Shown here one piece after another: positions 28,215 to 35,458 of a DNA stretch of 56,364 nucleotides (positions within the stretch are counted from its first letter, which is position 1; each line of letters opens with the position of its first letter). Location: the NCBI GenBank assembly GCA_017427985.1, contig JAFRRS010000020.1, positions 1-56,364 on the forward strand. The letters are read 5' to 3'. This stretch comes from Bacteroidales bacterium. GTDB lineage: Bacteria; Bacteroidota; Bacteroidia; Bacteroidales; F082. The position numbers were made by a program, and so were the translations under genes. Under the pieces are notes generated by a model. That model ran no database searches and was not told the DNA's origin. It was given only the letters and a program-made list of their open reading frames with translations.

Positions 28215-28346
28215 ATGAGTATGAATTCTACCCAATTTTTTGAAGAGGAAGTAAGAAAGGTGTTGCACGACATGTGCGCCGAAATGAACCCGAGCCGTAA
28301 AACTTTGGATGCGATAATGCAATATGCGGCGACATACCATGCTTAG
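28215..28346 (+). CDS. 43-residue protein between sigma factor and Gre-Nudix gene
   Basis: A short open frame (ATG 28215, TAG 28344-28346) encoding a soluble helical peptide: FFEEEVRKVLHDMCAEMNPS, then TLDAIMQYAATYHA at the C-terminus. The next gene starts 3 nt after its stop. The composition is protein-like, and I recall comparable small proteins of similar C-terminal pattern next to sigma factors in Bacteroidota, but cannot verify that here. A role in modulating the sigma factor is possible. Confidence 0.65.
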   Translation: MSMNSTQFFEEEVRKVLHDMCAEMNPSRKTLDAIMQYAATYHA

Positions 28347-28349
28347 CAG

Positions 28350-29387
28350 ATGAGCAGGGGATTTATCAAAGAGGGCGACCAGGAAGAGATTCCGATGGTG
28401 CCGCCGAGGGCTTATCTGCCAAAAGGTATGCCTAACCATGTTACGAAAGAAGGTCTCGCAGCGTTGAATGACGAGCTGAAAAGTCTTGAAAATGAACGTA
28501 TTGAGGCAAGCGGCAATTATATCATGAGCAATTTCATCGATGCCAAGATGAAGTTGCTCATTGAGCGTATTAATACCGCCGTGGAGGTTGACATGAGCAA
28601 AGCCAAAAAGGAAACCGTGAGTTTCGGGGCGTATGTGAAATACAATGGAAAAACCGTGAGAATCGTGGGTGTCGACGAAGCGGATTTCTCGAAAGGGCTG
28701 CTGTCGTTTATCTCGCCTGTGGCGAAGGCGTTAGTCGGGAAAAAGGTGGGGGACAGGTTTGAGATAAAGATTCCGAAAGGTGCGGAAACGATTGAGGTCC
28801 AAGGGATTTGGTATGAGGCAGTGCCGTTGACGGAGACAGGTGTAGAGACGGATAAGAATCCGTCTCATCAAATGCAAAATAAAGAAAAACGAACACGGAT
28901 TGAACGGATAGCACGGATTGTGCCAGACGTTGTAGAGACGGACAGTGGTCCGTCTCTACAACAAAACACCCCAAAAATTTTCACACCGGAGGAAAATATC
29001 ATGGAATTTCTGCCGGTGGTGAACGAACGAGGCATTATCGTGGGTCGGGCGTTGTATATGGAATTGCATGGAGAGACACACGATCGTGCGTCTGTACAAA
29101 AATTATTGCATCCGGTGGTACATCTTCATGTAAAAAACAGTAAAGGTGAGGATGTCGGAAAATATTGGTGGCACGTGTCATTTGGCGACACTCCCGAGAA
29201 GACGCTGAAACGAAAATTGTCGGAAACATTAGGAATTTCTGGCGTTAAGCCGAAATTGAAGAAGCAATATATTCGCGATACGAAGACCGAAAAAGAGCTC
29301 GTTTACGTCTTTTATCTGAGCTCAGATGAAAATTTATTGAAAACTCCCGAAGGAAAAGAATATTTTGATATTTTTGCAAAAGATTAG
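28350..29387 (+). CDS. fusion of a GreA/GreB-like domain and a degenerate Nudix domain
   Basis: A 345-residue protein. Residues about 27-80 are a short coiled coil, and 90-160 match the GreA/GreB C-terminal domain (FGAYVKYNGKTVRIVG, DEADFSKG, ALVGKKVGDRFEI), which binds RNA polymerase. Residues about 218-340 match an isopentenyl-isomerase-like Nudix fold (FLPVVNERGIIVGRA, LLHPVVHLHV, KLKKQYIRDT, KELVYVFYL). The Nudix box is broken: GDTPEKTLKRKLSETLGI has lost most of the REUxEE acids. The 55-residue linker is made largely of palindromic and ACGGAT-type repeats, and a third palindrome lies inside the Nudix part. It is probably non-hydrolytic. Fusion by repeat-driven read-through is inferred. 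Confidence 0.8.
   Translation: MSRGFIKEGDQEEIPMVPPRAYLPKGMPNHVTKEGLAALNDELKSLENERIEASGNYIMSNFIDAKMKLLIERINTAVEVDMSKAKKETVSFGAYVKYNGKTVRIVGVDEADFSKGLLSFISPVAKALVGKKVGDRFEIKIPKGAETIEVQGIWYEAVPLTETGVETDKNPSHQMQNKEKRTRIERIARIVPDVVETDSGPSLQQNTPKIFTPEENIMEFLPVVNERGIIVGRALYMELHGETHDRASVQKLLHPVVHLHVKNSKGEDVGKYWWHVSFGDTPEKTLKRKLSETLGISGVKPKLKKQYIRDTKTEKELVYVFYLSSDENLLKTPEGKEYFDIFAKD
28841..28870 (+). repeat. in-frame palindromic repeat, copy 1
   Basis: The core is a perfect 9-bp inverted repeat (GAGACGGAT, 4-nt AAGA loop, ATCCGTCTC) preceded by TGTA. The 3' flank has diverged from the TACA expected from copy 2. It encodes part of the linker (residues about 164-174) of the Gre-Nudix fusion. Confidence 0.8.
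28929..28962 (+). repeat. in-frame palindromic repeat, copy 2 (perfect)
   Basis: A perfect inverted repeat with 15-bp arms (GTTGTAGAGACGGAC and its complement) and a 4-nt AGTG loop. It encodes residues about 194-205 of the same protein without breaking the frame. The TGTAGAGACG...CGTCTCTACA design resembles palindromes dispersed in many Bacteroidota and cyanobacterial genomes. Confidence 0.9.
29069..29098 (+). repeat. in-frame palindromic repeat, copy 3 (eroded)
   Basis: Dyad centred on CACGATCGTG with outer GAGAC / GTCTGT arms; 12 of 15 pairs hold. It encodes about ten residues (ETHDRASVQK) immediately before the conserved LLHPVVHLHV of the Nudix domain, where related proteins seem to have no such insertion. 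Confidence 0.6.
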
Positions 29388-29406
29388 GATTGTAAAAATA
29401 TTGAAA

Positions 29407-31116
29407 ATGGTTTTTTCTCCAAAACTCTTTAGCTGCCTGAAAAACTACGACAAGACGCAGTTTACGGCAGATGCAATGGCAGGACTTATTGTAGGAATTG
29501 TGGCGTTGCCTTTGGCAATCGCTTTCGGTATCGCCTCTGGTGTCGGCCCGACGGAAGGTCTTGTGACTGCTATCATAGCGGGATTCATCATCTCGTTTCT
29601 GGGCGGCAGCAAGGTGCAGATTGGCGGTCCGACCGGAGCATTCATTGTAATCATTTACGGCATTATCCAGCAGCATGGCTTGGGCGGTCTGATGATAGCC
29701 ACCATCATGGCGGGCGTCATCCTGATTTTGATAGGAGTTTTCAAACTTGGAAATGTTATCAAATTTGTGCCTTACCCAGTGATTGTTGGCTTTACCGGAG
29801 GTATTGCATTGACGATTTTCTCGACCCAGATGAACGATTTGTTCGGCTTTGGAATCGAGAAAGTGCCTGCCAATTTCATCGAAAAATGGATTTGTTATTT
29901 CCAGAATGTCACCCATATCAACTGGTGGGCGTTTGGTGTTGGAATCGTCAGTTTGCTGATAATAATTTACAGTCCGAAGATTTCAAAAAAGATTCCGGGC
30001 TCGTTGGTGGCGATAGTGCTTGTGACGCTGATTGTGTGGATTATGGAGCGTTTTTGTGGTGTGACAGGGATCACGAAGATTGGCGATTTGTATGAGTTGC
30101 CGACGACCATTCCGGCACCGAAGCTGCCGAGTCTGGGCGTGAGTGACGGAAAATCGTTGATTCAGCTGATGACGGAGTTGGCCCCTTCGGCGTTTACTAT
30201 CGCGATGTTGGGCGCTATCGAGTCGCTGCTTTCGGCGATGGTTGCCGACGGTGTGATTGGCGACAAGCATAATTCCAATACAGAGCTTATTGCGCAAGGC
30301 ATCGCTAACATAGCGAGCCCGTTGTTCGGCGGCATTCCGGCGACTGGAGCCATTGCAAGAACGATGACAAATATCAACAATGGGGGCAAGACACCTGTTG
30401 CAGGTCTGATTCATGCTGTGGTACTGCTTCTGGTGCTTCTTTTGCTTGGACGTTTGGTTGGTCTGATTCCGATGCCGTGTCTCGCTGCGGTGCTTATCAT
30501 GGTGGCATATAACATGAGCGGCTGGCGCACTTTCAGGATGCTTGCCAAGAACCCGAAGTCTGACTTTGCTGTGCTGATCATGACGTTCCTCCTGACGGTG
30601 ATTTTCGACCTTACGATAGCGATAGAACTTGGTCTTGTCGCATCAATTGCATTGTTCCTTAAGCGCACCAACGAGGCGACAGTCATTCGTTCATTCTCAA
30701 ATGAAATCGATCCTGGCGACAATACCGATGTGGCGATAAGCAGCGAAGAGAAACTGCATATTCCTGAAGGCGTTGAAGTGTATGAGATCGACGGACCTTA
30801 TTTCTTCGGAATCGCCAATAAATTCGATGAGATTGACAAGTCGGTGATGGGTAAGGAGAACAAGGTGCGAATCATCAGGATGAGGAAAGTCTCGTTTATC
30901 GACAGCACAGGAATCCATAATCTGGAGTTGCTGTGCGACACGTGCAGACAGCGCGGTATGATTGTGGTTTTGTCGGGTGTCAATGTGCATGTGCGTGCGA
31001 CGTTGGAGAAGGCAGGATTTATCAAGAAGTTGGGGGATGAGAACGTGTGCTCGCATATCAACTTTGCGCTAAAGAGGGCGGAGGAAATTGTTGAGAGTGT
31101 AGAGTGTGGAGTGTAA
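29407..31116 (+). CDS. SulP-family anion transporter with STAS domain
   Basis: A 569-residue inner-membrane protein. The N-terminal two thirds have about 10-12 membrane segments, including the SulP signature region TADAMAGLIVGIVALPLAIAF and the GGSKVQIGGPTGAF and GIPATGAIARTMTNI loops. The C-terminal STAS domain (about 450-560) contains the conserved SFIDSTGIHNLE. Members carry sulfate, bicarbonate or organic anions with Na+ or H+; the substrate is not decidable. The ATG at 29407 is chosen, since an upstream in-frame start would overlap the preceding gene and lacks transporter-like sequence. Confidence 0.93.
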   Translation: MVFSPKLFSCLKNYDKTQFTADAMAGLIVGIVALPLAIAFGIASGVGPTEGLVTAIIAGFIISFLGGSKVQIGGPTGAFIVIIYGIIQQHGLGGLMIATIMAGVILILIGVFKLGNVIKFVPYPVIVGFTGGIALTIFSTQMNDLFGFGIEKVPANFIEKWICYFQNVTHINWWAFGVGIVSLLIIIYSPKISKKIPGSLVAIVLVTLIVWIMERFCGVTGITKIGDLYELPTTIPAPKLPSLGVSDGKSLIQLMTELAPSAFTIAMLGAIESLLSAMVADGVIGDKHNSNTELIAQGIANIASPLFGGIPATGAIARTMTNINNGGKTPVAGLIHAVVLLLVLLLLGRLVGLIPMPCLAAVLIMVAYNMSGWRTFRMLAKNPKSDFAVLIMTFLLTVIFDLTIAIELGLVASIALFLKRTNEATVIRSFSNEIDPGDNTDVAISSEEKLHIPEGVEVYEIDGPYFFGIANKFDEIDKSVMGKENKVRIIRMRKVSFIDSTGIHNLELLCDTCRQRGMIVVLSGVNVHVRATLEKAGFIKKLGDENVCSHINFALKRAEEIVESVECGV

Positions 31117-31158
31117 AGTGGTTAAAAGTTTAGAGTTAATAGTATAAAGTTTAAAGCG

Positions 31159-31458
31159 ATGGCGATAATTGATCACGTTAATATGAGTGACATTATCGCT
31201 ATCGCTTATGTATTGTTTATCAATGTGTTGGCCTTTGTTTTGTATGGCATTGACAAGCGGAGGTCGCAGAGGAAGATGTACAGGATTTCGGAGAGCACGT
31301 TGTTATGGATGGCGCGGCTTGGTGGCGGTGTGGGTAGTTGGATGGGGATAAAGGGGTTCAATCACAAGACGAAACATACGAAGTTCAGGGTTTTGGTGCC
31401 GGTGTGGATATTTATATGGGCTGTGGTGATTGGATGTTTGGTGATAAAGTGTTTTTAA
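31159..31458 (+). CDS. DUF1294 membrane protein
   Basis: A 99-residue protein with hydrophobic segments at about 10-30, 48-64 and 78-96. The core YGIDKRRSQRKMYRISESTLL, then ARLGGGVGSWMG, then HKTKHTKFR is the DUF1294 signature. The family has no established function. The 42-nt gap before it is filled by a simple GAGTGTAGAGT-like repeat, and it is probably read through from the SulP gene. Confidence 0.88.
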   Translation: MAIIDHVNMSDIIAIAYVLFINVLAFVLYGIDKRRSQRKMYRISESTLLWMARLGGGVGSWMGIKGFNHKTKHTKFRVLVPVWIFIWAVVIGCLVIKCF

Positions 31459-31511
31459 TTGCCCACCGCACCGCGAAGCGACGTGGGGTAGAAGCCAAGA
31501 GTTTATTAAAT

Positions 31512-31594
31512 AAAAAACCCCGTTAAGGACGAGGGCAACCTAGATGTTTTCACAACGGCCTTTTATCCCTGTATCTCGCGAAGAGAGTTGTTTT
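31512..31594 (-). ncRNA. candidate small structured RNA with own promoter and terminator
   Basis: On the minus strand the -7 box TAAATTTG (31607-31600) is followed by about 80 nt of non-coding sequence. It contains a TCTC/GAGA hairpin framed by ACAAC/GTTGT, and it ends in an imperfect CCCTCGT/ACGGGG hairpin followed by six Ts. A TTG lies 22 nt upstream of the -7 box. No open frame spans it. I could not match it to 6S, SRP, tmRNA or RNase P RNA. The transcript start is estimated from the promoter. Confidence 0.55.
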
Positions 31595-31599
31595 CGATG

Positions 31600-31607
31600 C
31601 AAATTTA
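31600..31607 (-). promoter_or_regulatory. -7 box of the candidate small RNA
   Basis: TAAATTTG on the minus strand. The best upstream TTG has a 22-nt spacer, slightly too long. Confidence 0.5.
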
Positions 31608-31733
31608 CACAAATTTTGAAAGCAACTCACAACACGACGGAGAGATTTTATCCTGAAGCTCCAAAATATATGTTAGAATGTTATCCGCCATTTGATTTTT
31701 TGTTTATATTTGTAGCGTGTTAATGATTCATCT

Positions 31734-31955
31734 ATGGTAGTGCTTGAAGCTATACTTGTTTTTTACTTGTTATTCTGTGTTGTTGGAATGTTCATCAAGG
31801 CGGTGCCGGTCATCTTATTGTTACCTGTGGCTCCTTTCAAGTGTGCTGCTGAAATCAAGGCTAAACAACCTTTTGTAGCTTGGCTAATCATAGCACTTTA
31901 TGCTTTGTTATACACAGCCGCTGTTCTCGCTCTCATAATCGCGGCACTTTCTTAG
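31734..31955 (+). CDS. small membrane protein of unknown function
   Basis: A 73-residue protein with two hydrophobic segments (about 3-32 and 48-72) and a short polar loop holding KCAAEIKAKQPF. A TATATTTG (31705-31712) lies 21 nt before the ATG without a good -33 element. No family is recognised. It stands alone between the small-RNA candidate and the lysine operon. Confidence 0.65.
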   Translation: MVVLEAILVFYLLFCVVGMFIKAVPVILLLPVAPFKCAAEIKAKQPFVAWLIIALYALLYTAAVLALIIAALS

Positions 31956-32203
31956 CCTCCTATTTCCTTGTCCACTCAAGCGACTGCAAATGGTTATTTC
32001 TTAATTATAGCGCGAATAACTATTAGCACTATATAAACGACGAGAAATATTGTTATTGCAAATAATAGCACAGATTTAGAGTTGTTTCGATTAGCAAAAT
32101 TACAACTTTTTTCCATATAATCGATGATGTTTTATAACTTTTTGCAGATTATCGAAAAGGTGAGGATATTATGGATAATTATAAAAATATTTATTAATTA
32201 TGT
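31956..32203. other. AT-rich intergenic region before the lysine operon promoter
   Basis: About 250 bases with no open frame of coding character and no clear terminator. The lysine operon promoter and palindrome follow directly. Confidence 0.5.
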
Positions 32204-32204
32204 C

Positions 32205-32235
32205 TTGTAAGTTTCGAAAAATCTCCGTAAATTTG
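32205..32235 (+). promoter_or_regulatory. promoter of the lysine-fermentation operon
   Basis: TTG (32205-32207), 20-nt spacer, TAAATTTG (32228-32235), an exact consensus match. The expected transcription start is near 32242, about 50 nt before the first ATG. Confidence 0.8.
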
Positions 32236-32246
32236 CGCGCAAATTT
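32229..32246 (+). promoter_or_regulatory. 18-bp perfect palindrome over the -7 box (possible operator)
   Basis: AAATTTGCGCGCAAATTT is a perfect 18-bp palindrome that starts inside the -7 box and runs through the expected transcription start. Such a place and symmetry suit a repressor dimer. The AAATTT ends partly reflect the consensus box itself, so chance contributes. Confidence 0.55.
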
Positions 32247-32292
32247 TTTGTAAATAGGTATTTGAAATAATAATTAAACAAATCAAACATAA

Positions 32293-32949
32293 ATGGCTAT
32301 GAATAAGCAGATTACATTGGAGCAGGCCGTTGAGAAAGTTCACGACGGCATGACAATTATGTTCGGCGGATTCCTCGGAGTGGGAAGCGCAGTGCAAATC
32401 ATCGACGCTATCGTCGAAAAGGGTGTTAAAGACTTGACAATCATTGCAAACGACACCGCATACGACAATATCGCCCATGGCAAACTCGTTGCAAACCATC
32501 AGGTTAAGAAAGCTATCGTGTCGCACACCGGTACCAACAAAGAGACAGCGGCACAAAAGAACGCCGGCACTCTTGAAGTTGAGTACGTACCACAGGGCAC
32601 ATTAGCAGAGCGCATCAGAGCCTATGGCGCAGGTCTCGGCGGAGTTCTCACCCCAACAGGTCTCGGTACCATCATGCAGGATGGCAAGGACATCGTGAAA
32701 GTCGACGGCAAGGACTACATCCTTGAGAAACCTCTTAAAGCAGACATCGCTTTCTTGCGCGCCAACATCGTCGATGAGTTCGGTAACATGGTGTTCCTCG
32801 GAACAACCAACAACTTCAACCCATTGATGGCTACAGCAGCTGACTACGTCGTTGTTGAGGCTGAAAAATTAGTGAAGGTCGGAGAAATCGCTCCTGAACA
32901 TGTTCACGCTTCAGGAATTTATGTTGACGGAATTTACGTGGAGAAATAG
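32293..32949 (+). CDS. atoD: CoA-transferase alpha subunit (AtoD-like)
   Basis: A 218-residue protein matching the alpha subunit of family I acetate/butyrate-acetoacetate CoA-transferases: MTIMFGGFLGVGSA near the start, then NDTAYDNIAHGKL and GTLAERIRAYGAGLGGVLTPTG. In lysine fermentation this enzyme exchanges CoA between butyryl-CoA and acetoacetate. The active-site Glu of the family resides in the beta subunit, and no beta gene occurs in this window, so the enzyme needs a partner from elsewhere. It opens the operon, 62 nt before kal; the gap is a repetitive GCAGTTGGCAGTTGACAG-like stretch. Confidence 0.93.
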   Translation: MAMNKQITLEQAVEKVHDGMTIMFGGFLGVGSAVQIIDAIVEKGVKDLTIIANDTAYDNIAHGKLVANHQVKKAIVSHTGTNKETAAQKNAGTLEVEYVPQGTLAERIRAYGAGLGGVLTPTGLGTIMQDGKDIVKVDGKDYILEKPLKADIAFLRANIVDEFGNMVFLGTTNNFNPLMATAADYVVVEAEKLVKVGEIAPEHVHASGIYVDGIYVEK

Positions 32950-33011
32950 TTAGCAGTTGGCAGTTGACAGTTTGCAGTTAACAATTATTAAATTTAAGAA
33001 ATTAGTTCAAA

Positions 33012-33407
33012 ATGGAAAAAGAATATAGAACAAAGATTAGACTTCGCATGAGTGCGAAGGATGCTCACTACGGTGGCAATTTGGTTGACGGCGCTCACAT
33101 GGTTCACCTTTTCGGTGATGTGGCTACTGAACTTTTGATTATGCGTGACGGCGACGAAGGTCTGTTCTGCGCATACGACATGATTGAATTCAAAGCTCCT
33201 GTTTATGCAGGTGACTTTATCGAAGCTGAAGGTTGGATCGACCGCGAAGGCAACACATCGCGCCACATGTTGTTTGAGGCCCGCAAGGTTGCTGTAGCCC
33301 GTCCTGACATTTCTCCATCAGCTGCTGATGAGCTCGATGAACCTATCTTGGTTTGCCGCGCTTCAGGCACTTGTGTTACACCTAAAGATTGCCAAAGAAA
33401 AAAGTAA
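33012..33407 (+). CDS. kal: 3-aminobutyryl-CoA ammonia-lyase
   Basis: A 131-residue hot-dog-fold enzyme that removes ammonia from L-3-aminobutyryl-CoA to form crotonyl-CoA. Typical Kal sequence is seen: [20 protein letters not shown], then [20 protein letters not shown], then [20 protein letters not shown]. Length is as expected. Its place directly before kce (5-nt gap) is the usual one in lysine fermenters and makes the assignment firm. Confidence 0.95.
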   Translation: MEKEYRTKIRLRMSAKDAHYGGNLVDGAHMVHLFGDVATELLIMRDGDEGLFCAYDMIEFKAPVYAGDFIEAEGWIDREGNTSRHMLFEARKVAVARPDISPSAADELDEPILVCRASGTCVTPKDCQRKK

Positions 33408-33412
33408 AAATT

Positions 33413-34246
33413 ATGGATAAACTGATAATCACAGCTGCTATCTGCGGCGCAGAAGTAACAAAAGAACAGAATCCTAACGTTCCTTACACAGTAGAGGAAA
33501 TCGTGCGCGAGGCTAAGTCGGCAGTCGATGCCGGTGCAGCTATCGTTCACCTTCACGTCCGTTGGGACGACGGCACACCTACACAGGACCGAGGCCGTTT
33601 CCAGGAGTGCGAAGAGGCTATCCTCAAAGTTTGCCCTAACGTGATTTTGATCCCTTCGACAGGCGGTGCAGTCGGTATGACACCTGACGAGCGTCTGCAG
33701 TCGACCGACACCAATCCACGTCCAGAGATGGCTACATTGGACTGCGGTACATGCAACTTTGGTGATGAGATCTTCGATAACACCATGCCAACGATGCGTG
33801 CCTTCGGCAAACGCATGATCGAGCGCGGAATCAAGCCGGAATACGAATGCTTCGAGATGGGTCACCTCGACACCATTTTGACCATGGCTCGCAAGGGTGA
33901 AGTCCCAGGCGCACCAATGCAGTTCAACTTTGTGCTTGGCGTTCCTGGCTGCACACCTGCAACAGTGGCAAACCTCTGCTGGTTGGTCAACGGCATCCCG
34001 GCAGGCTCTACATGGACAGTGACGGGCGTCGGACGTAACGCATTCCCAATGGCAGCAGCAGCTATCGCCATGGGCGGCAACGTTCGCGTCGGTTTCGAGG
34101 ACAACCTCTATCTGTCGAAAGGCGTTCTTGCTAAATCAAACGGCGAATTAGTTGAAAAAGTCGTGAGATTGGCTAAAGAATTAGGCAGACCAGTCGCAAC
34201 ATCAGACGAAGCTCGCGAAATCCTTGGATTAAAGCCAAGAAATTGA
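33413..34246 (+). CDS. kce: 3-keto-5-aminohexanoate cleavage enzyme
   Basis: A 277-residue BKACE-family enzyme that converts 3-keto-5-aminohexanoate and acetyl-CoA to acetoacetate and 3-aminobutyryl-CoA. Metal ligands are visible as HLHVR (His46, His48), with a later acidic ligand probably in VGFEDN. Other family motifs are IPSTGGAVGMTPDER and MQFNFVLGVPGCTPAT. The ATG at 33413 is preferred over one overlapping kal, since it gives the normal MDKLIITAAICGAEVTKEQN start. Codon use across this operon is strongly biased (C-ending codons), as for high expression. Confidence 0.96.
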   Translation: MDKLIITAAICGAEVTKEQNPNVPYTVEEIVREAKSAVDAGAAIVHLHVRWDDGTPTQDRGRFQECEEAILKVCPNVILIPSTGGAVGMTPDERLQSTDTNPRPEMATLDCGTCNFGDEIFDNTMPTMRAFGKRMIERGIKPEYECFEMGHLDTILTMARKGEVPGAPMQFNFVLGVPGCTPATVANLCWLVNGIPAGSTWTVTGVGRNAFPMAAAAIAMGGNVRVGFEDNLYLSKGVLAKSNGELVEKVVRLAKELGRPVATSDEAREILGLKPRN

Positions 34247-34298
34247 TAATTGACAATTGATAATTAAAAGATTAAATAACAAATAAAAATTTAAAAAA

Positions 34299-35372
34299 AT
34301 GCAGAAACACGGTAACAAATACGGTACACACCGCGTGATTGAACCAAAAGGCGTTCTTCCACAGCCAGCTAACAAACTCGACAACAACATGGACGAAATC
34401 TGGGACAACGAGATTTTGATTGACGTCCAGACTTTGAATATCGACTCAGCATCATTCACCGACATCCACAACTATGCAAAACAGCAGGCAGGTCCTGGCG
34501 CATCAGAGGAAAAGATCATGGAAGAGGTGAAGAAAGAAATGTTCCTCAATGTCGAGTTGCAGGGTAAACACCGCAACCGTCGTACAGGTTCAGGCGGTAT
34601 GCTCCTCGGTAAAGTCGAGAAGATCGGCGACGCTTTGAAAGGCAAGATCGACCTCAAAGAAGGTGACCGCATCGCTACATTGGTCTCATTGTCACTGACA
34701 CCTCTCCGCATCGATGAGATCATCGCCATCCGTCCAGACGTTGACCAGGTCGACATCAAAGGTAAGGCTATCCTCTTCGAAAGCGGTATCTATGCTAAGA
34801 TTCCGAGCGACATGCCAGAAAAACTCGCATTGTCAGCATTGGACGTCGCCGGTGCTCCAGCACAGACAGCAAAACTCTGCCAGTATGGTCAGACAGTCGT
34901 CATCCTCGGCGCTGGTGGTAAATCAGGTATGCTTTGCGCTTACGAGGCAAAGAAACGCGTTGGCGTGACAGGTAAGGTGATCGGTATCGCCAACAGCCCT
35001 AAGTCAACACAGCGTATCAAAGATCTCGGCTTCTGCGACATTGTCGAGAGCGCTGCAGGTATGACTCCGGTTCAGGTTTATGAACTCGTCGAGAAACTCA
35101 CAAACGGCAAGATGGCTGATGTGACAATCAACTGCGTCAACGTGCCGGATCAGGAAATGACAGCAGTCCTCTGCACAAAGGACGACGGTATCGTTTACTT
35201 CTTCTCAATGGCAACAAGCTTCACAAAGGCTTCATTGGGCGCTGAAGGTATCGGCTCAGACGTCAACATGATTATGGGTAACGGCTACACCAAAGGTCAC
35301 GCTGAATTCACACTCCAGGAACTCCGTGAGAGCCCGAAACTCCGTAAGATTTTTGAAGAACTTTATGCTTAA
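34299..35372 (+). CDS. kdd: L-erythro-3,5-diaminohexanoate dehydrogenase
   Basis: A 357-residue NAD(P)-dependent enzyme that oxidatively deaminates 3,5-diaminohexanoate to 3-keto-5-aminohexanoate. The start KYGTHRVIEPKGVLPQPANK, the NRRTGSGGMLLGKV segment and the Rossmann loop VVILGAGGKSGMLCAYEAKK are typical of Kdd. Length is normal. The gap to kce is 52 nt with an ATTGATAATTGACAATTG-like repeat, and the gap to kamA is 86 nt with an inverted repeat. Confidence 0.95.
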   Translation: MQKHGNKYGTHRVIEPKGVLPQPANKLDNNMDEIWDNEILIDVQTLNIDSASFTDIHNYAKQQAGPGASEEKIMEEVKKEMFLNVELQGKHRNRRTGSGGMLLGKVEKIGDALKGKIDLKEGDRIATLVSLSLTPLRIDEIIAIRPDVDQVDIKGKAILFESGIYAKIPSDMPEKLALSALDVAGAPAQTAKLCQYGQTVVILGAGGKSGMLCAYEAKKRVGVTGKVIGIANSPKSTQRIKDLGFCDIVESAAGMTPVQVYELVEKLTNGKMADVTINCVNVPDQEMTAVLCTKDDGIVYFFSMATSFTKASLGAEGIGSDVNMIMGNGYTKGHAEFTLQELRESPKLRKIFEELYA

Positions 35373-35382
35373 TCAGAAGACA

Positions 35383-35435
35383 GGAGACAGAAGTCAGAAG
35401 ACAGAATAGTTGTCAAAATTCTGGCTTCTGTCTTC
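35383..35435 (+). repeat. inverted repeat between kdd and kamA
   Basis: Arms 35383-35399 and 35419-35435 pair with about two mismatches or wobbles; the sequence is built from AGAAGACAG-like units. It could form a leader or attenuating hairpin within the operon transcript, or could just be a spacer repeat. Confidence 0.55.
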
Positions 35436-35458
35436 AGGATTCTAAATTCTAAAAAAAA

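Noticed and set aside
28861..28920. Frameshift or broken gene between the Gre and Nudix parts
   Set aside because: The frame is open throughout; the odd composition is explained by palindromic and ACGGAT-type repeats.
29365..29406. Upstream start for the SulP transporter
   Set aside because: It lies inside the end of the preceding gene, and the extra residues do not match the family.
31512..31607. 6S RNA, SRP RNA or tmRNA
   Set aside because: The 5' and 3' ends do not pair into one long hairpin as in 6S, and no SRP or tmRNA core motifs are seen.
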